Shown: positions 50,638 to 61,558, counted from the first letter of the stretch. The stretch: DNA of 64,000 bases from Duganella zoogloeoides (GCF_034479515.1 NZ_CP140152.1:5828001-5892000), one strand, 5' to 3'. Numbers and translations are program-made. Notes: a model not told the origin generated them from the sequence alone.

Positions 50638-53600
50638 CGACTTCCCTCCCCTGGGTCCAGCCACGCGACAATGGTGGCGATCATCTCGTCGGCATCGACC
50701 GGCTTTGAAATGAAACCATCCATGCCGGCCGCCAGGCATTCGCCGCGCTCGGCCTGGGTGACGCCCGCGCTCATGGCCAGGATCGGCGTGCACACGCCGC
50801 GTTCGCGCAGCAGGCGCGTGGCCTCGTAGCCGTCCATCACCGGCATTTGCACGTCCATCAGGATGATGTCGAACGGCGCCTGCGCCATGGCCAGCAGTTC
50901 CAGCGCATCGCGGCCGTTTTCCGCCACCGTTGGTGTGGCGCCCGCCAGTTCCAGCAGGCGCGAAGCGACCAGCTGGTTGATCGGGTTGTCCTCCACCAGC
51001 AGCAGGCGCCGGCCCGCCAGCGGCCTGGCCTGGTGCTGCGGGGCCTCGGCGATCGGTTCGCCGGGGCCATCACGCTGGCCGGGATCGGCCAGTTGCGCCA
51101 GCAGCCGCAGCAAGGCGCGGCGCGTGACCGGCTTGGCCACCGCGCCGTCGAACAGGGCATCGTCGAACGCCGGTCCGGCCGGCGCATGCATCAGCACCAG
51201 CTGCATGCCGGCCGCGCGCGCCGCCGCCCGCAGGCGTTCGGGCGCGGCCGCGTACAGGCCCGCGCTGACCAGCGCCACGCCGCTGTGCGCACCGTCTTCG
51301 GCCTGCTGGTGCAGCCAGGCGATGGCTTCATCGACGGTATTGGCGCTGTGCGCCGGCAGCCCGTAAAACGCGGCGTTCTGCAGCAACGCCTTGAGCGATG
51401 CCAGGTGGGCGTCGATGAACAGCAGCGGGCCGGCGGCCACTGCTGGCAGCAGCGGTTCGGGCTCCGGCCCCGGGCCGGGACTCGGCGCCAGGGCCACCGG
51501 CAGCGTGACCGTAAACTCGGCGCCGGCGCCGGTCGCGCTGGTGACCGCAATGTTGCCCTTCATCAGCGCCACCAGCTTGCGCGAAATGGTCAGTCCCAGG
51601 CCGGTGCCGCCGTACTTGCGCGAGGTGGACATGTCGGCCTGCTCGAACGGCTGGAACAGGCGCTGCTGCTGGTCCGCCGACATGCCGATGCCGGTGTCGC
51701 GCACGGTGATCGCCAGCTCGTCGCCATGCAGCGCCAGGCTTACCACCACTTCGCCGGCAGCGGTGAATTTCAGGGCGTTGTTGACCAGGTTGGTGATGAT
51801 CTGGCGCATGCGCATGGCGTCGCCGACGAGCCGTTCCGGGAAGTCGGCCGGCACCACGATGGCCAGCTCCACCCCGGGCTTGCGGCCCGAGGACAGCATG
51901 GCCGCTTCGGCCGCCTCGATCAGGCCGTGGGTGTCGAACGCTTCGTGCTCGATCTGGATTTTGCCCGCTTCGATCTTGGAAAAGTCGAGGATGTCGTTGA
52001 TGATGTGCAGCAGCGAACGGCCGCACGATTCGATCAGTTCCAGGTAGCCGCGCTGCTCGCCGGTCAGGCGGGTATTGCCGAGCAAATGCGAGGCGCCCAG
52101 TACTGCGTTCATCGGCGTGCGGATCTCGTGGCTCATGTTGGCGACGAATTCGCTCTTGGCGCGGTTGGCAGCTTCGGCCAGTTTTTCGTTGGCCGCCTGG
52201 GTGATCTCGATCTGCTTGCGCGCGGTGATGTCGGTGACCAGGATGTGAAAGCCGCGCACCGGGCCATCGCCATCGGCGTCGGGAATGAAATCGGTCATGA
52301 AGTGCTGCGGCCAGCCGGGGCGGTCGAACGCTTCCTCGAAATGCACGGTGGCGCCATCGAGCACGCGCGCGATGCGGCCGCGCAGCACACCGTACACGTC
52401 GTCGCCCAGCACTGCAGCCATGTGATGCCCGATCATGGCGTCCGGAGCAATGCCCAGGATGCGCTGGTGGGCGTGGTTGGCAAAGCGATAGACATGGTCG
52501 CGATCGACATACGCGATCAGCGCCGGACTGTTGTTGGCGATGGTGCGCAGGAATTTTTCGCTGTCGTGGGCCTTGCGCTGCGCCGCGCGCTCCTGCTCCT
52601 CGCTGCGCGACTTGGCGGCCAGCGACGCTTCGAGCGCCTCGGTACGCTGCGCCACCTTGTGTTCGAGCGCGGCGTTGAGGGTATTGAGTTCGTCGCGCTT
52701 TTGCGCGAGGCGCGCCAGCAGCGCATCGAACGCGCCGGTGAGCGTGTGCACTTCGTAAAAGCCGCCGCGCACCGACAGCGTGGCGCCATTGGTGTCATCC
52801 TGGTCGGTACTGGCGCCGATGGCCGCTGCCGCCTCGGCTGCGGCCAGGAGCGGCGCGGTCAGTTTGCGCGCCAGCAGCCAGCCGCCCACCGAAAACAGCA
52901 GCGTGAGCACGATACCGCTCTGGTAGATGCGGCGCTGCATATTGACCACGTGGGCGTACGCGCTATCGGCCTGCTGGCGCGCCAGCACGGTCCAGCCCAG
53001 GCCCGGGTAGTCGCCCTTGCCGTGGGTGGCATAGCGCGCCGTGATATAGCGCCTGCCATCGACCCATTGCAGCTCGGTGGCCACCGGCGACGCTGCCGGC
53101 GCGCCGGGCGCCAGCCGTTCGAGCCGGTTGCCGACCGCGTCGTCGGGTCCCATCAGCACGGTGCCGTCGGCCGCCAGCACCATGATCTCCACCGGACGGT
53201 CGGCCACCGGCGCGTTGAACATGCGCCCCAGCTGGCCGATCCAGCCCCAGCTCAGGTGCGCGCCCAGCACGCCGGGCGCTACACCACCGGGCGTGGCCAG
53301 GCGCACCGGAAAAGCCAGATCGACGAAGCGCTGCGGATTGCCGCGGTCGAGCGGCAAATGCTTGGCCAGCAGCTTGGCGTCGTGGACATCGTGGACGAAG
53401 ATGCCCTTGACGGCGTCGCTGAACCACGGCCGCTTCGAGACGTCCACGCCTTCGAGCAGGCCGCCGGTGCTGGCCACGACCTTGCCATCGGCACCGGCCA
53501 GGCCGATCCACGCGTACTGCGGGGCGGAGCTCTGCACCTGTTCGAGCAGCTCGCGGCGGGCGGCGGTGGCGCGGCCGGCATAGGCGGAGTCGCGGTCGAT

Positions 53601-53837
53601 GCGCTCGGCCAGCTGGCGCACTTCCAGATAGCGCGTGGCCATGTTGTCGTCGATCATATCGGCCGCCGTGCGGGCCCGCTCGGCCAGGATCTCGCCGACC
53701 GTGCGCTTGATGTCGGTGGTGGCGATGCCGCCCACGATCCACACCATCAGGCCCGTGACCAGCAGCGTGGCGGCCGCGATCACGATCGTCAGCAGGGTGC
53801 TGAGGCCGGGCAGGCGGCGGCTGTCGCGCAAACTCAT
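50634..53837 (-). CDS. Membrane hybrid histidine kinase with pseudo-receiver and receiver
   Basis: A 1,067-residue sensor. TM1 (about 13-40) and TM2 (about 305-325) flank a dCache-type periplasmic sensor; a coiled linker and PAS domain (about 440-555; [29 protein letters not shown]) follow. HisKA His570 ([13 protein letters not shown]) and the HATPase domain ([22 protein letters not shown]) are intact. Then comes a receiver-like domain (about 815-935: [22 protein letters not shown]) that lacks a recognisable phospho-Asp, and a complete receiver with Asp995 ([12 protein letters not shown]). This is the BarA/TorS-like tripartite layout without Hpt. The start is ATG 53837; upstream in-frame codons to 54101 lie in the divergent region and are not chosen. 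It diverges from the TonB-receptor gene. Confidence 0.88.
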
Positions 53838-53995
53838 GGGGATCACCGGTGTGAATGTCTTGGGAGAAAAGTCTAACACACGGCCTGTGGCGCGGATGGC
53901 ACGGGCAACATGCAAAAAACAGATAACCACGGCACAAATCATTCGTTCCTTTCGCCTTGCTTGCACCTTTATAGTGCACAGATTATCGACTTGCC

Positions 53996-56596
53996 ATGAT
54001 TGCTGCCATGTTTTCTTCCCGCTTGCCCCTGACCCCGCTGCGCCTGACCCTGGCGGTGGCTGCCGCCCTGCCGCTGCTGGCCAGCGCCCAGACCGATGCA
54101 CCCTCTGACATGGCCCGCGTGACCGTCACCGGCTCGAATTTGCGTGTGACACAGAAGGAAGGCGCCAGCGCGGTCCAGGTGCTCACCGCCAAGGACCTGG
54201 CCGCCACCGGCAAGACCGCCGTGGCCGACGTGCTGCGCGCGATTTCCGCCAACAGCGGCAACAGCTATAACGAGCAGTACACGGGCAGCTTCTCGGCCGG
54301 CACGGCCGGCCTGTCGCTGCGCGGCCTGGGCCAGAAGAACACGCTGATCCTGGTGAACGGCAAACGCGTGGCCAGTTTCGCCACCGCGCAAAACCTGCAA
54401 GAGACCTTTGTCGATCTCAACAGCCTGCCGATGGAGGCGGTGCAGCGCATCGAGATCCTCAAGGACGGCGCCTCGTCGGTGTACGGCTCGGACGCGGTGG
54501 CGGGCGTGGTCAACATCATCCTGTACCAGCAGTTCACCGGCACCGAGATCAAGGCGCAGGCGGGCAGCTCCACCGAAGGCACGGGCCAGACCGAAAAAAG
54601 CGTGGCGCTGAAAACCGGTTTCGGCGATCTCGATCGCGACGGCTACAGCGTGGTGCTGTCGGCCGACGCGATGGAACGCGACAAGCTCCAGCAAAGCGAT
54701 GTGGCCTGGATGGCCGGCAGCGACTTCCGCAACTACAAGAATGGCACGCTGGCGTGGGTGCCCACCAATTACTACGGTACCGACCCTACCCGGCTGCTCG
54801 GCAGCGCCCAGGGTCCGCTGCAACTGGTGCCCTACGACGCCATCACCCCGGGCAAGGCCGGCACCGTGCTGGCGTATAACCCGGCTCAATATAAAACCCT
54901 GATCCCGGGCGTGAAACGCGTGCACACGGCGCTGCTGGGCACCGTGCGGCTCGACGCCGATACCGACGTTTACGCCGACCTGCTGTACGGTTATTCGAGC
55001 GCCGCGCAAACCTTCAGCGCGCCGCTCACGGTGGGCACCGGCCTGCGCGCGTGGAACAACGCCACCCAGTCGCTCGACGACATCGCCGTCACGCTGCCGG
55101 TGGGACACCCGAACAATCCGGGCGCCACGCCGGTGGCCATCAACGCCACCCTGTTCGACCTCGGTCCGCGCATGAAGGTGGGCCGGGTGGACTTTTACCG
55201 CGCGCTCACCGGCATCAAAGGCACGGCCGCAGGCTGGACCTACGACGCATCGATCGGCCGTTCGGGCAGCAAGCTCAAGGAGACGGTGGATAACTTCGTC
55301 AATCGCTACGTGTTCCAGGACGTGCTGGCCAGTGGCAGCTACAACTTCGCCAACCAGTCGGCCAACAGCGAAGCGGTGCGCCAGGCCCTGCGCCTGTCCA
55401 CCCTGCGCCCGGCGGAATCGACACTGACCACGGTGGACTTCTCAGCCTCGCGCGATCTGTTCGCGCTGCCCGCCGGCACGGTGGGCTTCGCATTCGGCGC
55501 TCAGTGGCGGCGCGAGGAAATGGATTCCAACACGTCCACCGCCGTGTTGAGCGGCACCGAGCTGCGCCCGGCGATCAATATCATCAAGGGCCAACGCGAC
55601 GTCTCGGCGCTGTTTGCCGAGTTTAACGTGCCGCTGCGTCAAGACCTGAACCTGAACCTGGCCGGCCGCGCCGACCGCTACGACGATTTCGGCAGTTCGT
55701 TCTCGCCCAAGGTGAGCCTGCGCTACGAGCCGTTCAACTGGCTGCTGCTGCGCGGTACGGCCTCGCGTGGCTTCCGGGCGCCGTCGCTGCCGGAAAGCAC
55801 CAACAGTACGGCGGTCAGTTACGCCAGCGTGCTCGATCCGCGCGACCCGGTCTCGCCCACCCAGGCACGCGGCATCACCAACATCACGCGCGCCAACACC
55901 GATCTGAGTCCCGAGCGGTCGAACAACCTGAACCTGGGCGTAGTGATCGCACCGACCAAGAACAGCAGCATCGGGCTCGATTACTACCGGATCCGCCAGA
56001 AAGACGTGATCGGCACCGAAACCGCCGACACCATCATCGCCAACGAAGCCACCGCGCCGCAAAACATCGTGCGCGGCGTCGATGGCCGCATTTTGACCCT
56101 GTACCGCCAGTATGCGAACCAGGGCGAGCGCCACGTGTCGGGCCTCGACCTCGACGCCCGTTATACATTCATCGGTGGCGGCTGGGGCAATCTCACCATC
56201 AACGGCCAGTTGAGCCGGGTATTGAAATTCGAAGCGCCGCTGTCCACCGGCGCCAGGCTGACCGACGGCGCCGGCACCAACTACTTCGGCTCGATACCGA
56301 AATGGCGCGGCGTGACGGCGGCCACCTGGGACATCGGCCAGTGGTCGAACACCGTGACCTGGAACTACACCGACGGCTACGAACAAACCACGCGCAAGGG
56401 CGACACCGTGGCGCCGATCGGCACGCTGGACCTGAACCTGGCGTGGCGGGTGACGCCGCAAACGTCGGTGGGACTGGTGGTGTCGAACCTGACCGACAAG
56501 CGGCCGTCGTGGGATTCGTCCACGGCATTCTTCGACTACACCCAGGCCGACCCGCGCGGGCGCTTTGCTGCGCTCAAGCTGTCGCACAAGTTCTGA
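53996..56596 (+). CDS. TonB-dependent outer-membrane receptor
   Basis: An 866-residue outer-membrane transporter. Signal peptide at about 10-32 ([18 protein letters not shown]). The plug domain (50-170) has [10 protein letters not shown], the conserved [11 protein letters not shown] and [25 protein letters not shown]. The remainder is the 22-strand barrel, ending in [12 protein letters not shown] with terminal Phe for BAM recognition. It lacks a FecA-type signalling extension, so is not paired with an ECF sigma. The substrate is unknown; the sequence resembles the large group of Caulobacter-type or peptide/sugar receptors more than known siderophore receptors. ATG 53996 or 54008 could start it. 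It diverges from the hybrid kinase across 158 bases. No Fur box was found here. Confidence 0.9.
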   Translation: MIAAMFSSRLPLTPLRLTLAVAAALPLLASAQTDAPSDMARVTVTGSNLRVTQKEGASAVQVLTAKDLAATGKTAVADVLRAISANSGNSYNEQYTGSFSAGTAGLSLRGLGQKNTLILVNGKRVASFATAQNLQETFVDLNSLPMEAVQRIEILKDGASSVYGSDAVAGVVNIILYQQFTGTEIKAQAGSSTEGTGQTEKSVALKTGFGDLDRDGYSVVLSADAMERDKLQQSDVAWMAGSDFRNYKNGTLAWVPTNYYGTDPTRLLGSAQGPLQLVPYDAITPGKAGTVLAYNPAQYKTLIPGVKRVHTALLGTVRLDADTDVYADLLYGYSSAAQTFSAPLTVGTGLRAWNNATQSLDDIAVTLPVGHPNNPGATPVAINATLFDLGPRMKVGRVDFYRALTGIKGTAAGWTYDASIGRSGSKLKETVDNFVNRYVFQDVLASGSYNFANQSANSEAVRQALRLSTLRPAESTLTTVDFSASRDLFALPAGTVGFAFGAQWRREEMDSNTSTAVLSGTELRPAINIIKGQRDVSALFAEFNVPLRQDLNLNLAGRADRYDDFGSSFSPKVSLRYEPFNWLLLRGTASRGFRAPSLPESTNSTAVSYASVLDPRDPVSPTQARGITNITRANTDLSPERSNNLNLGVVIAPTKNSSIGLDYYRIRQKDVIGTETADTIIANEATAPQNIVRGVDGRILTLYRQYANQGERHVSGLDLDARYTFIGGGWGNLTINGQLSRVLKFEAPLSTGARLTDGAGTNYFGSIPKWRGVTAATWDIGQWSNTVTWNYTDGYEQTTRKGDTVAPIGTLDLNLAWRVTPQTSVGLVVSNLTDKRPSWDSSTAFFDYTQADPRGRFAALKLSHKF

Positions 56597-56608
56597 GCCC
56601 GCACCGCC

Positions 56609-56627
56609 ATGCGGGGCTTGCCCGCAT
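56609..56627. other. Hairpin between convergent genes
   Basis: ATGCGGG (56609-56615) pairs with CCCGCAT (56621-56627) around GCTTG. It lies between the convergent stops of the receptor and beta-lactamase genes; it has no T run on either side, so termination is uncertain. Confidence 0.35.
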
Positions 56628-56670
56628 TGGCGACGCCAGCGCACCACGCTGGCAGTCGTCCGCGTGAGCC

Positions 56671-57528
56671 CTACTTTCCATTGACTTCAGCGGCCAGCGT
56701 TTGCTCCAATCGATGCTGGCCCTTGGCCGCGTAGTCGCGGCAGGCCTGGCGGTCGATGAAGGCGGTATTGCCTTCGGCCGGCTGGCGTGCCTTGCGCTGC
56801 CACAGGTTGCTGGCCTCCGGGTGGGCGGACACCAGGATGTCGCAATCGAATCCCGCCACCGTGGCGATCGATTTTTTCACGTCCGCCAGCGCGGTCGGAT
56901 ACAGCGGGTCGCCGCTGTAGCGGAACTTGCCGTCGCTGATCGCGGAGAGGCTGTCGGCATATACCATGGCGGCAGTCTTGCCGCCCTCCGTGGACTGCCA
57001 GGTCCAGCTGGTGCCGCCCTGGGTGTGGCCGGGCGTGTAGTGGGCGGTAACGGCCAGCGGGCCCACCCTGACTACCTCGCCATCGCGCACGGCGCGGGTG
57101 TTGGCCACCGCCGCCAGCGGCGTGGTGAGCATCGCGTATTGCGGGTCGCCCCGGCTCTTGCTGCCGGTGCGCAGCATGGCTGCACCGTGCACGCTGGCCA
57201 GCACGGCGGCGCCGGTCATTTTCTGCAACTCGGCGATGCCGCCCGCATGGTCGAAATGCTCGTGCGAGTTGAGGATGATTTTAATGTCCTCGAGCTTGAA
57301 GCCCAACTGGCGTATGTGCGCGGCGATGGCTGCCGGGGCCTTCGGGCCGGCGCCGTCGATCAGGATATGTCCCTGCTTCGACGTGATCAGCACGGAACTG
57401 AGGCCCTCGGTGCCCACGCAATACGTGTTGCCGAACAGGGCGAACGGCTCTTGCGGGCCGTCCCAGTCGGCGGCGCAGACGGACAGGGCTGGCAGCGCTG
57501 CCAGCAGGGTGAGCAACAGGCGTTTCAT
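56671..57528 (-). CDS. bla: Subclass B3 metallo-beta-lactamase
   Basis: A 285-residue exported zinc hydrolase. After a signal peptide (KRLLLTLLAALPALSVCAA) the mature protein has the B3 zinc ligands: His89, His91, Asp93 and His94 in SHEHFDHAGG, His168 in PGHTQGG and His236 in SAHPEASNLW. The B3 hallmark HxHxDH and absence of the B1 Cys ligand set the subclass. Length and layout fit chromosomal B3 enzymes of Janthinobacterium (THIN-B type). The start is ATG 57528, six bases after GGGAG. No AmpR-like regulator is adjacent. Family members hydrolyse penicillins, cephalosporins and carbapenems; activity of this one is inferred. Confidence 0.92.
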   Translation of the reverse strand: MKRLLLTLLAALPALSVCAADWDGPQEPFALFGNTYCVGTEGLSSVLITSKQGHILIDGAGPKAPAAIAAHIRQLGFKLEDIKIILNSHEHFDHAGGIAELQKMTGAAVLASVHGAAMLRTGSKSRGDPQYAMLTTPLAAVANTRAVRDGEVVRVGPLAVTAHYTPGHTQGGTSWTWQSTEGGKTAAMVYADSLSAISDGKFRYSGDPLYPTALADVKKSIATVAGFDCDILVSAHPEASNLWQRKARQPAEGNTAFIDRQACRDYAAKGQHRLEQTLAAEVNGK

Positions 57529-57637
57529 GGAATCTCCCGGAATGTATGCGACGAATGACACCATTGTGCGACATATGTCACATAAACGTCAAGCTTCGGT
57601 CGATTGCTAAGCTGTCACAACTTCTTACAAATATCGC

Positions 57638-57666
57638 TTGCGATTAAATCGCACACTATGTATAGT
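57638..57666 (+). promoter_or_regulatory. ohr promoter with overlapping OhrR-type operator
   Basis: TTGCGA (57638-57643) and TATAGT (57661-57666) are separated by exactly 17 bases. A perfect 15-base palindrome, TGCGATTAAATCGCA (57639-57653), covers the -35 and spacer. It has the same length and ATTAAAT core as the Bacillus OhrR operator TACAATTAAATTGTA. A second palindrome (CACTATGTATAGTG, 57654-57667) overlaps the -10. The leader to ohr is about 100 bases. Confidence 0.65.
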
Positions 57667-57776
57667 GGTGTTCATGGGCGCTACGCAAATATAAAGACGC
57701 AGCGCCAAAGTGAAACAACGCATTAAAATTGAAAAGTTGTTCCCTCATTCACCGTAGTCTCTGAAAGGAATACATC

Positions 57777-58202
57777 ATGTCGATCGAAAAAGTTCTCTAC
57801 CGCGCAACCGCCACCGCTACCGGCGGCCGTGAAGGCAAAGCCGTCTCGTCGGATAACGTGCTGGACGTCAAACTGACCACCCCGAAAGAACTGGGCGGCG
57901 CAGGTAACGCGGGCACCAACCCTGAGCAACTGTTCGCAGCCGGCTACTCGGCCTGCTTCCTGGGCGCGATGAAATTCGTCGGCGGCCGCGACAAGATCGC
58001 CGTACCGGCCGACGTGTCGATCGAAGGCACCGTGGGCATCGGCGCCATTCCGACCGGCTTCGGCATCGAAGTGGAACTGAAAATCTCGCTGCCAGGCCTG
58101 GACCGCGACACCGCGCAGAAACTGGTGGACGCTGCCCACATCGTGTGCCCTTACTCGAACGCCACCCGTGGCAACATCGACGTCACGCTGACCATCGTTT
58201 AA
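57777..58202 (+). CDS. ohr: Organic hydroperoxide resistance protein Ohr
   Basis: A 141-residue cytoplasmic thiol peroxidase of the OsmC/Ohr fold that reduces fatty-acid and other organic hydroperoxides. The catalytic Cys60 ([11 protein letters not shown]) and resolving Cys124 ([11 protein letters not shown]) are in place; the typical Ohr pattern with the second Cys in CPYSxATRGN separates it from OsmC. ATG 57777 has AAAGGA upstream. It is monocistronic with a strong terminator after it. Its promoter bears an OhrR-type operator, yet no marR/ohrR gene lies nearby. Confidence 0.95.
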   Translation: MSIEKVLYRATATATGGREGKAVSSDNVLDVKLTTPKELGGAGNAGTNPEQLFAAGYSACFLGAMKFVGGRDKIAVPADVSIEGTVGIGAIPTGFGIEVELKISLPGLDRDTAQKLVDAAHIVCPYSNATRGNIDVTLTIV

Positions 58203-58223
58203 GCTCAGCCGCAGTAACGCAAA

Positions 58224-58254
58224 AGCCGGCATTCGCAAGGATGCCGGCTTTTTT
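58224..58254 (+). terminator. Intrinsic terminator after ohr
   Basis: AGCCGGCAT (58224-58232) pairs with ATGCCGGCT (58241-58249), loop TCGCAAGG, followed by six T (58249-58254). The A-run on the 5' side could make it work both ways. Confidence 0.88.
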
Positions 58255-58292
58255 CACATACAATTATCGTTTCGCATACTTCCGGGACGCAC

Positions 58293-58763
58293 ATGATTGA
58301 GTGGCAATGGTTACCCTTTGACGACATCCCCGCGCGCGACTGGTACGAGGTGCTGCGCCAGCGCCAGCAGGTGTTCATCCTCGAACAAACCTGCCTGTAT
58401 CCCGACATCGACGGTCTCGATCCCCACTGCCACCACCTGATGGCGTGGCGCGAGGTCGATGGCCAGCGCGTGTTGCAGGCAAGCTTGCGGGTGCTGCCGC
58501 CAGGGCTCAAATACGACGAGATGTCGATCGGCCGCGTGCTCACCACGCAGGCTGCGCGCGGTACCGGCATCGGCCGCGCCCTGCTCGATCACGCCATGCC
58601 GCTGGTCGATGCGCTGTACCCGCGCCACGCCTGCCGCATCGGCGCCCAGGCACACCTGGAAAAATTCTATGGCGGCTTTGGTTTTGTCACCGTGACCGAA
58701 CCGTACGACGAGGACGGCATCATGCACATCGACATGCTGCGCCCTGCTTCCCTCACTTCCTAA
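58293..58763 (+). CDS. elaA: ElaA-like GNAT acetyltransferase
   Basis: A 156-residue GNAT-fold protein close to E. coli ElaA (153 aa). The N-terminus EWQWLPFDDIPARDWYEVLRQRQQVFILEQTCLYPDIDGLD is the ElaA signature; the acetyl-CoA loop is AARGTGIGRALLDHA and AQAHLEKFYGGFGF follows. The substrate is unknown. It has its own start after the ohr terminator. Its stop overlaps that of the opposite-strand kinase (shared CTAA). Confidence 0.88.
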   Translation: MIEWQWLPFDDIPARDWYEVLRQRQQVFILEQTCLYPDIDGLDPHCHHLMAWREVDGQRVLQASLRVLPPGLKYDEMSIGRVLTTQAARGTGIGRALLDHAMPLVDALYPRHACRIGAQAHLEKFYGGFGFVTVTEPYDEDGIMHIDMLRPASLTS

Positions 58764-60004
58764 AACGTCAGCATGAAACGCGCGCCGGCGCCGACCGGCC
58801 GCGCATAGCGCACCGTGCCGCCGTTGGCGTGCACCAGGTGCCGCACCATGGCCAGGCCGATGCCACGGCCCTGCTTCCTGGTTGAGAAAAACGGCGTGAA
58901 GATGTGCGCGGCCAGCGCTGCCGGCACGCCGGGGCCATTGTCGGCCACCTCGATGCGCAGCCGCCCGCCCCGGCTCAGGCGCGCCGTGACAGTGGCCTGC
59001 GGCTGCGCCACGCCCGCCGCGGCTGCCGCCTCGGCTGAATTTTTCAGCAGGTTGATCAGCGCCTGTTCCAGCTGGCCCGCATCGATTACCGCTTCCAGCG
59101 ACGCCGGTTCCACCGCAAACACCACCTGCCCGCCCATGGCCTGCCAGCCAGGCGTCACCAGCGCCGCCAGCCGCGCGAACTGCGCTGCCAGCGCCACCCG
59201 TTGCGGTTGCGCTGCCGGCACCGTGGACAGGCTGCGATAACTGGCCACGAAATCGACCAGGCTGGCGGCGCGGCGCGCAATCGCATCGAGTGCGGTATCG
59301 AGGTCGGCGTGGATATCGGCGGGCAGCGTGGCTGCCGCGTCGTCGAGCAAGCCGCACGCGGTGCGCGACAGCGAAGCCACCGGCGTCAGCGAATTCATGA
59401 TTTCGTGGGTGAGCACCTGTACCAGCTCGCGCCAGGCGTTCAGCGCTTCCGCTTCCAGTTCGCTTTCCACCGGCATCAGCGCCACCAGCCGCTGCGGCGC
59501 GCCGTGCAGCGCCAGCGCGGAGACAGCCACCAGCGCGCGCTCGGCGCCGCGCTCGGTGTCGAAGCTGACCAATTGGCGCTGTCCCACCGGCTGCGCCGCC
59601 AGCAGCTCGCGCAGCGCCGCTGGTGCGCTGGCGCGGCCCGGCGCCAGCAGGCGGCGCGCACTGCCGTTGAGCGGCGCCAGCGTGCCGGCGCCGCTGGCGT
59701 GGTCGAGGCGGAACAGCGCGATCGGTGCATGTTCGAGGCGCGCTTCCAGCGCCAGCAGCGCCGGCAACTGATCGTCGCGGTCCCTGGGAGGCGCAGCGCA
59801 ACCACCGGCGGCCTCCATGCGCGGCGGCCGGCGGCCCAGCGCCTGCACGCAGCGCCATAGCAGCGCGGCCGGCATCAGGCCGAGCAGCGCGCACAGCACG
59901 ATGCGGCGCGGCTCGGGTGTGAGCGCGTCGGCCGCCACGGCCAGCGCCAGCAGCGCTGCCACGCTTGCCGCCACACCCAGCTTCTGCCGGCGTTCAGATG
60001 CCAT
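58760..60004 (-). CDS. Sensor histidine kinase of a sigma-54 two-component pair
   Basis: A 414-residue kinase with two membrane helices near the N-terminus (about 11-28 and 36-53: AASVAALLALAVAADAL and VLCALLGLMPAALLWRC), a PAS-like region (about 80-180), HisKA with His200 (LTHEIMNSLTPVA, the NtrY-like sequence) and an HATPase domain (INLLKNSAEA, DNGPGVP, GRGIGLAMVRHLV). The start ATG 60004 overlaps the end of the regulator gene by 11 bases, so the two are co-translated. Its partner is the AAA+ activator upstream. The signal is unknown; with the efflux operon across the intergenic region, an envelope or antimicrobial stress is plausible. Confidence 0.9.
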   Translation of the reverse strand: MASERRQKLGVAASVAALLALAVAADALTPEPRRIVLCALLGLMPAALLWRCVQALGRRPPRMEAAGGCAAPPRDRDDQLPALLALEARLEHAPIALFRLDHASGAGTLAPLNGSARRLLAPGRASAPAALRELLAAQPVGQRQLVSFDTERGAERALVAVSALALHGAPQRLVALMPVESELEAEALNAWRELVQVLTHEIMNSLTPVASLSRTACGLLDDAAATLPADIHADLDTALDAIARRAASLVDFVASYRSLSTVPAAQPQRVALAAQFARLAALVTPGWQAMGGQVVFAVEPASLEAVIDAGQLEQALINLLKNSAEAAAAAGVAQPQATVTARLSRGGRLRIEVADNGPGVPAALAAHIFTPFFSTRKQGRGIGLAMVRHLVHANGGTVRYARPVGAGARFMLTF

Positions 60005-61394
60005 GCTTGCCCAGCTTGCGGTACAACGCGGCGCGGCTGATGCCCAGCGTCCTGGCGGCGTGGCTGATATTGCCATTAAACCGGGCCAGCGTGCTGGCAA
60101 TGGCGTGGCGTTCGAGCGCATCCAGCGTGCCATCATGATCTGTGCAGGATGGGGCGAACGCGGGCGCGAACGTGCTGGCGTTCGCCTCAGCGTTCGTGCT
60201 GCCGTTGCTGGCGGCTGGCGTCATGGTGGCAGCCGGCAGCGCCGGGCCGCCCAGCGCGAAATCGGCCAGCCCGTACTGCGCGCCCTGCCCCAGGATCACC
60301 GCCCGTTCGCACGCATGGCGCAGCGCGCGCACATTGCCGGGCCAGTCGTGGCGCACCAGGCTGTCGAGCGCGGCGCCAGCCACCGTGCGCGCGGGACGTC
60401 CGTACTGCGCTTCGTACACCCGCAAATAATGCGCCAGCAGCAGTGCGATATCGCCGCGCCGCGCGCGCAGCGGCGGCACCCGCAATACAATGGTATTGAG
60501 ACGGAACAGCAGGTCGGGCCGGAACACGGCCGGGTCGAACAGCCGCGCCTCGTCGAGATTGGTGGCGCTGATGATGCGCACGTCGATCGCCTCGGGTTTG
60601 TCGGCGCCGATTGGCGTGACTTCGCGCCGCTCCAGCGCCGTCAACAGCTTGGCCTGGGCGGCCAATGGCATGTTGCCGATCTCGTCGAGGAACAGCGAGC
60701 CGCCGCGCGCGGCCTGGAAGCGCCCGGCGCGGTCTGCGCGCGCGTCGGTAAAGGCGCCCTTGCGATGGCCGAACAACTCGCTTTCGAACGTCGATTCGGG
60801 CAGCGCGCCCATGTCCACCGCCAGCAGCGTGCCGGCGGCGCGGCGCGACTGGGCGTGGATCGCGCGCGCCACCAGTTCCTTGCCGACGCCGTTTTCACCG
60901 AGCACCATCACGTTCGCTTCGGTGGGCGCCACGCTGGCGATCAGCGCGTTCAGTTCGCGCATCGCGTTCGACTCGCCCATCAGCTCGGTGGCTGCCGTCG
61001 GCGCCCGTACCGCAGCGCGGCGGGCCAGTGCCTGGTCCACCGTGGCGACCAGGCGCTCGTTGTCCCATGGCTTGGTGATGAAATCCACCGCGCCGCGCTG
61101 CAGCGCTGCTACCGCCAGCGGCACGCCGGCATAGGCGGTCATGGCAATGACCGCCGGCGGCTTCGGTTGCGCGCGCAGCAGGTCGAGCAACGCCAGTCCC
61201 TCGGCGCCGTCGATGCAGCCGGGCGTAAAATTCAAATCAAGCAGCACCACGTCCGGTACGCCCTGGGCCAGCAAGGCCGGCAGCCCGGACGGATCGCCGA
61301 GCGAGGCCACGGCGCCATGGCGGCGGCGCAGCAGCAGGCGGGCGGCAGTGGCGACATCGGGGTCGTCGTCGAGGATCAGGATGTGGGCAGGCAT
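59994..61394 (-). CDS. Sigma-54-dependent response regulator
   Basis: A 466-residue NtrC-type activator. Receiver with Asp10-Asp11 and Asp53 (LLDLNFTP); AAA+ domain with Walker A GENGVGKE and Walker B SLFLDEIGN; and a Fis-type HTH at the end (ISHAARTLGISRAALYRKL). The loop that contacts sigma-54, usually GAFTGA, is GAFTDA (213-218), a known variant in one subgroup of these regulators. A 50-residue Ala/Ser/Thr linker precedes the HTH. It is the first gene of the regulator-kinase unit and lies divergent to the efflux operon, whose perfect sigma-54 promoter it probably activates. Confidence 0.93.
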   Translation of the reverse strand: MPAHILILDDDPDVATAARLLLRRRHGAVASLGDPSGLPALLAQGVPDVVLLDLNFTPGCIDGAEGLALLDLLRAQPKPPAVIAMTAYAGVPLAVAALQRGAVDFITKPWDNERLVATVDQALARRAAVRAPTAATELMGESNAMRELNALIASVAPTEANVMVLGENGVGKELVARAIHAQSRRAAGTLLAVDMGALPESTFESELFGHRKGAFTDARADRAGRFQAARGGSLFLDEIGNMPLAAQAKLLTALERREVTPIGADKPEAIDVRIISATNLDEARLFDPAVFRPDLLFRLNTIVLRVPPLRARRGDIALLLAHYLRVYEAQYGRPARTVAGAALDSLVRHDWPGNVRALRHACERAVILGQGAQYGLADFALGGPALPAATMTPAASNGSTNAEANASTFAPAFAPSCTDHDGTLDALERHAIASTLARFNGNISHAARTLGISRAALYRKLGKHGI

Positions 61395-61466
61395 GCGGTC
61401 ATTCTAGCAGCGCGCCAGCCGTGCGGGGACGGCCGCGGCGCCGGTTGGCGGATGCCGCCACCGCCA

Positions 61467-61509
61467 CTGTCCATCTGCGAACAGCGGGCGGTGTTCGATA
61501 CCGGACACC
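61467..61509. promoter_or_regulatory. Two inverted repeats, candidate enhancer for the sigma-54 activator
   Basis: CTGT (61467-61470) with ACAG (61481-61484), and GGTGT (61490-61494) with ACACC (61505-61509), each with a 10-base spacer and centres 24 bases apart. They lie about 50-90 bases upstream of the -24 element, a normal enhancer distance. Confidence 0.45.
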
Positions 61510-61558
61510 TGTTCCCGCCACACCGGCGCAACCCGCATGATTGCTGGCTTGCTGTGCA

